This document shows positions 28,144-30,000 of a stretch of DNA of 30,000 nucleotides, piece by piece. Every line of letters begins with the position of its first letter. Position 1 is the stretch's first letter. The notes under the pieces are model-generated. The model saw only the letters and a program-made list of their open reading frames with translations. It was not told where the DNA came from and ran no database searches. The position numbers were made by a program, and so were the translations under genes. The stretch is taken from NCBI GenBank assembly GCA_036244855.1, contig BQKZ01001923.1:40877-70876 (forward strand). The letters run 5' to 3'. Origin of the DNA: Temnopleurus reevesii (taxonomy: Eukaryota; Echinodermata; Echinoidea; Temnopleuroida; Temnopleuridae).

Positions 28144-29320
28144 TGGGTGTACATGTACATCCATCAAAAAGACAACCAAGTATTTTTTTTGGTAGAAAAA
28201 GCTACTGGTAACATGAGGCAAACTGTGAAATGTCAAAGTATTGAACAAATAATCGATGCAGTGACATGCTCATGTAATAGTAAAAATATATTAATTGATC
28301 AAACTCAGAGTACACCTCATGAAACAGGACAGCCAAAATTTTACTTCAAAATATTTGTTTAAGAAGTATACAGACTGAGTGATGTACTCTATAAGTGCAC
28401 TATGAGGCCTTCATTATTTGAATTTAATATTTATTGCTATGTCCGACCTCACTGACTTTAAAAATATGGTTTTGGAAAAATAAAAAAATCATATTTGTCC
28501 CTCAAACCTCATGTTTGGGATGTCTGCTTTGTTCTTGCTGTAAATGCGTTTGTGCAATCATTTATCCTAATCATAGATTTGAGAGCACAAATTCCATTTC
28601 ACAAATCAATATTGACTAATGGACTCTGAAGGACTTATTTCTTCTGTGGTTAAAGAATTGTAAGAAAAAAAATATATTCACAGAGAGGTGATTTACACAG
28701 AAAATGTCAGCTGAAAATGAACACAATTTTATGGACATGATTTGGCAAATAATTTAATAAGAATACTACTGTACGTGTACAATGTAAACAACAATAGAAA
28801 GTTATGTAAACAACAATTTGTTATTCCCCTCGAATCAAATTCCTAAAATTTAACAGGTGCACTTCAACCATCAAATGGTGAAATTTACTTAAACTATCTT
28901 TTAGAGAATTTCAATTACGAAAGCATACTCGCACAATTCAAAATTTTATGGTTGTGAAAATCTTTAGAATAAGTACTTCAAGCACATTTTCTGAGTATCA
29001 TGCTTTATTACAACTTCTTGCTGCATAGCTACTTCGTCTTCTTTTTTTCTTCTTCCTCTGCTTCTCCTAATTGTTATGGTCATCTTAAATTATCTATTTT
29101 TACAGAACTTTTAGGTGGACAAGTTTTGGCTTTACTCTTGACAAGATCTACACACACCAATACAAAATTAGAAATCAGTTTGCTCTCAAGTAGGAAGGCT
29201 AAAATCCTCGAAATTCTTCCCTCACATTTTCTAATTCATTATTTTTTTTAGAGTAAATCAGGGTCAGACTGGTCAGCAATATTTTCAACATCTGTTCCAT
29301 GGAATATTTGGCCTCCAAGG
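28144..29320. other. non-genic interval downstream of APEX1
   Basis: AT-rich DNA without recognised exons. A pyrimidine-rich stretch lies at 29035-29070. The part nearest 29320 may be APEX1 3' UTR if the AATAAA at 29004-29009 is used. Confidence 0.5.
29004..29009 (-). terminator. candidate poly(A) signal for APEX1
   Basis: AATAAA on the minus strand (tttatt on +), about 690 bp past the APEX1 stop. This is the nearest canonical signal noticed; use is unproven. Confidence 0.35.
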
Positions 29321-29503
29321 TTGTGTCGCATAAAGCTAATCGTAAAGCCATCCATGATTCTATGAGAAATTCTACGAAGGACTGGTGACCCTTTCTCAGG
29401 TGAAACTTAACTAATGTACATTAATTATCATTTGGTGCAGGAAAGTATCATCGGTCGTTCATAAATTAATTCTTAAATTTACAAACAGCTTTTGGAAACA
29501 CAA
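29321..29503. mobile_element. palindromic MITE beside the APEX1 3' end
   Basis: The left end ttgtgtcgcataaagct and the right end agcttttggaaacacaa are inverted partners, with gaccctttctcagg inside as in the element at 8150-8312. It lies about 190 bp beyond the APEX1 stop codon, so it is probably transcribed as part of the 3' UTR. Confidence 0.7.
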
Positions 29504-29694
29504 ACCTGGTTTTGTATGCATACATGGACGTGATTATCCGACATTTTCTCTAGTGACAATTTGTTCAGTCTCAATTCATTGCAGGATGAAGGGTTTGAGT
29601 TGTGACTTATAGTCTAACTGTGAAGAATTGCTTGGAGCAGTTGTAGTTGGAGCATCTGTCAAAATAATGGCACTGGTTGATTTTTACAAGATTA

Positions 29695-29812
29695 TCACAT
29701 AGCCATGGATAATACGATGGGGCAATGATCGCTTCCGAATGTCTGAAGTCTCATCTGATTATCACACAGCTTGGGCACCAGAGCTTTGGATATCACACCA
29801 TAGTCGAGTCTC
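29695..29812 (-). CDS. APEX1: APEX1-type AP endonuclease, last coding exon
   Basis: On the minus strand, the acceptor ttctgtag is followed by one base that completes a codon (TGG for Trp is expected), then RLDYGVISKALVPKLCDN, QMRLQTF and GSDHCPIVLSMAM, and TGA. Human APEX1 ends with WRLDYFLLSHSLL and GSDHCPITLYLAL at the same spacing. APEX1 cuts DNA 5' to abasic sites in base excision repair, in the nucleus and mitochondria. Residues matching human Asp283 (in RLDY) and the catalytic Asp308-His309 pair (in GSDH) are present. Only the last 38 residues of a roughly 320-residue protein lie here; upstream exons should follow beyond 30000. Related exonuclease III domains in retrotransposons also have SDH, but the match to APEX1 through RLDY and the C-terminus and the phase-2 splice border favour the host gene. 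Confidence 0.92.
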
Positions 29813-30000
29813 CTACAGAATTAGAGATAGAAAAGAGGAAAAATCCTATGAATTAGAACAGAAAATTTGTATATGGATGCAGAACATTTTCAAATATTTA
29901 GGAGTTGAGGGCTGATAACATTTATATAACTGCGTCTGTAAAATTTTAAAATTCAGAACAGTAAGAATTTTGGTGAAGCCCTAGACTCCAAAGACCCATG
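29813..30000 (-). other. APEX1 intron, partial
   Basis: AT-rich sequence upstream of the last APEX1 exon on the minus strand. No further exon is recognisable before the window edge. Confidence 0.6.

Overview
The window looks like nuclear DNA of a marine deuterostome, most likely a sea urchin. It is AT-rich and CpG-poor, with many short tacatgtaca-type palindromes. It is crowded with small palindromic elements, a tRNA-derived SINE ending in (ATT)n, and a foldback element built of 15-bp tandem units like the TU elements known from sea urchins. The species call is inference. The coding sequence is split into short exons, so most long reading frames are repeat DNA or antisense shadows.

Two protein genes can be supported. 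(1) The 3' half of a WAVE/SCAR gene (WASF family) lies on the + strand from 10223 to 17507: one exon of the WAVE homology/meander region, the exon with KFYTDPKFFFERW, a large proline-rich exon, and the terminal WH2-central-acidic exon. The 5' exons are not visible and presumably lie upstream of the window. (2) The last coding exon of an APEX1-type AP endonuclease lies on the - strand at 29695-29812. The two genes converge on about 12 kb of repeat-rich intergenic DNA.

The main new observation is a second, homologous version of the WAVE exon around the regulatory tyrosine (13071-13218, against 10223-10376). Both have the same splice phases, and joining the two in series breaks the frame, so they behave as mutually exclusive alternatives. 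The second exon sits inside a roughly 145-bp tandem array whose unit carries the exon's own 3' splice-site-like sequence. Past the WAVE stop codon there is a decayed copy of the terminal exon, split off by a 420-bp palindromic element with a clean AACT target duplication.

Region by region: 1-4700 is non-genic DNA with a palindromic MITE and a three-copy 320-340 bp tandem repeat. 4735-9330 is a run of duplicated blocks whose junctions coincide with single N positions, possibly partly an assembly or haplotype effect. 9971-17507 is the WAVE gene, with MITEs in its introns. 18079-20640 is featureless AT-rich DNA. 20680-23170 holds a MITE, a TU-like foldback nested in another MITE, tandem repeats and a GAT microsatellite. 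23535-26910 holds two copies of one block carrying different TTAA-site elements in the same target. 27414-28143 has a MITE and a SINE nested in a second MITE. 28144-29694 is mostly featureless apart from one palindromic element beside the APEX1 3' end.
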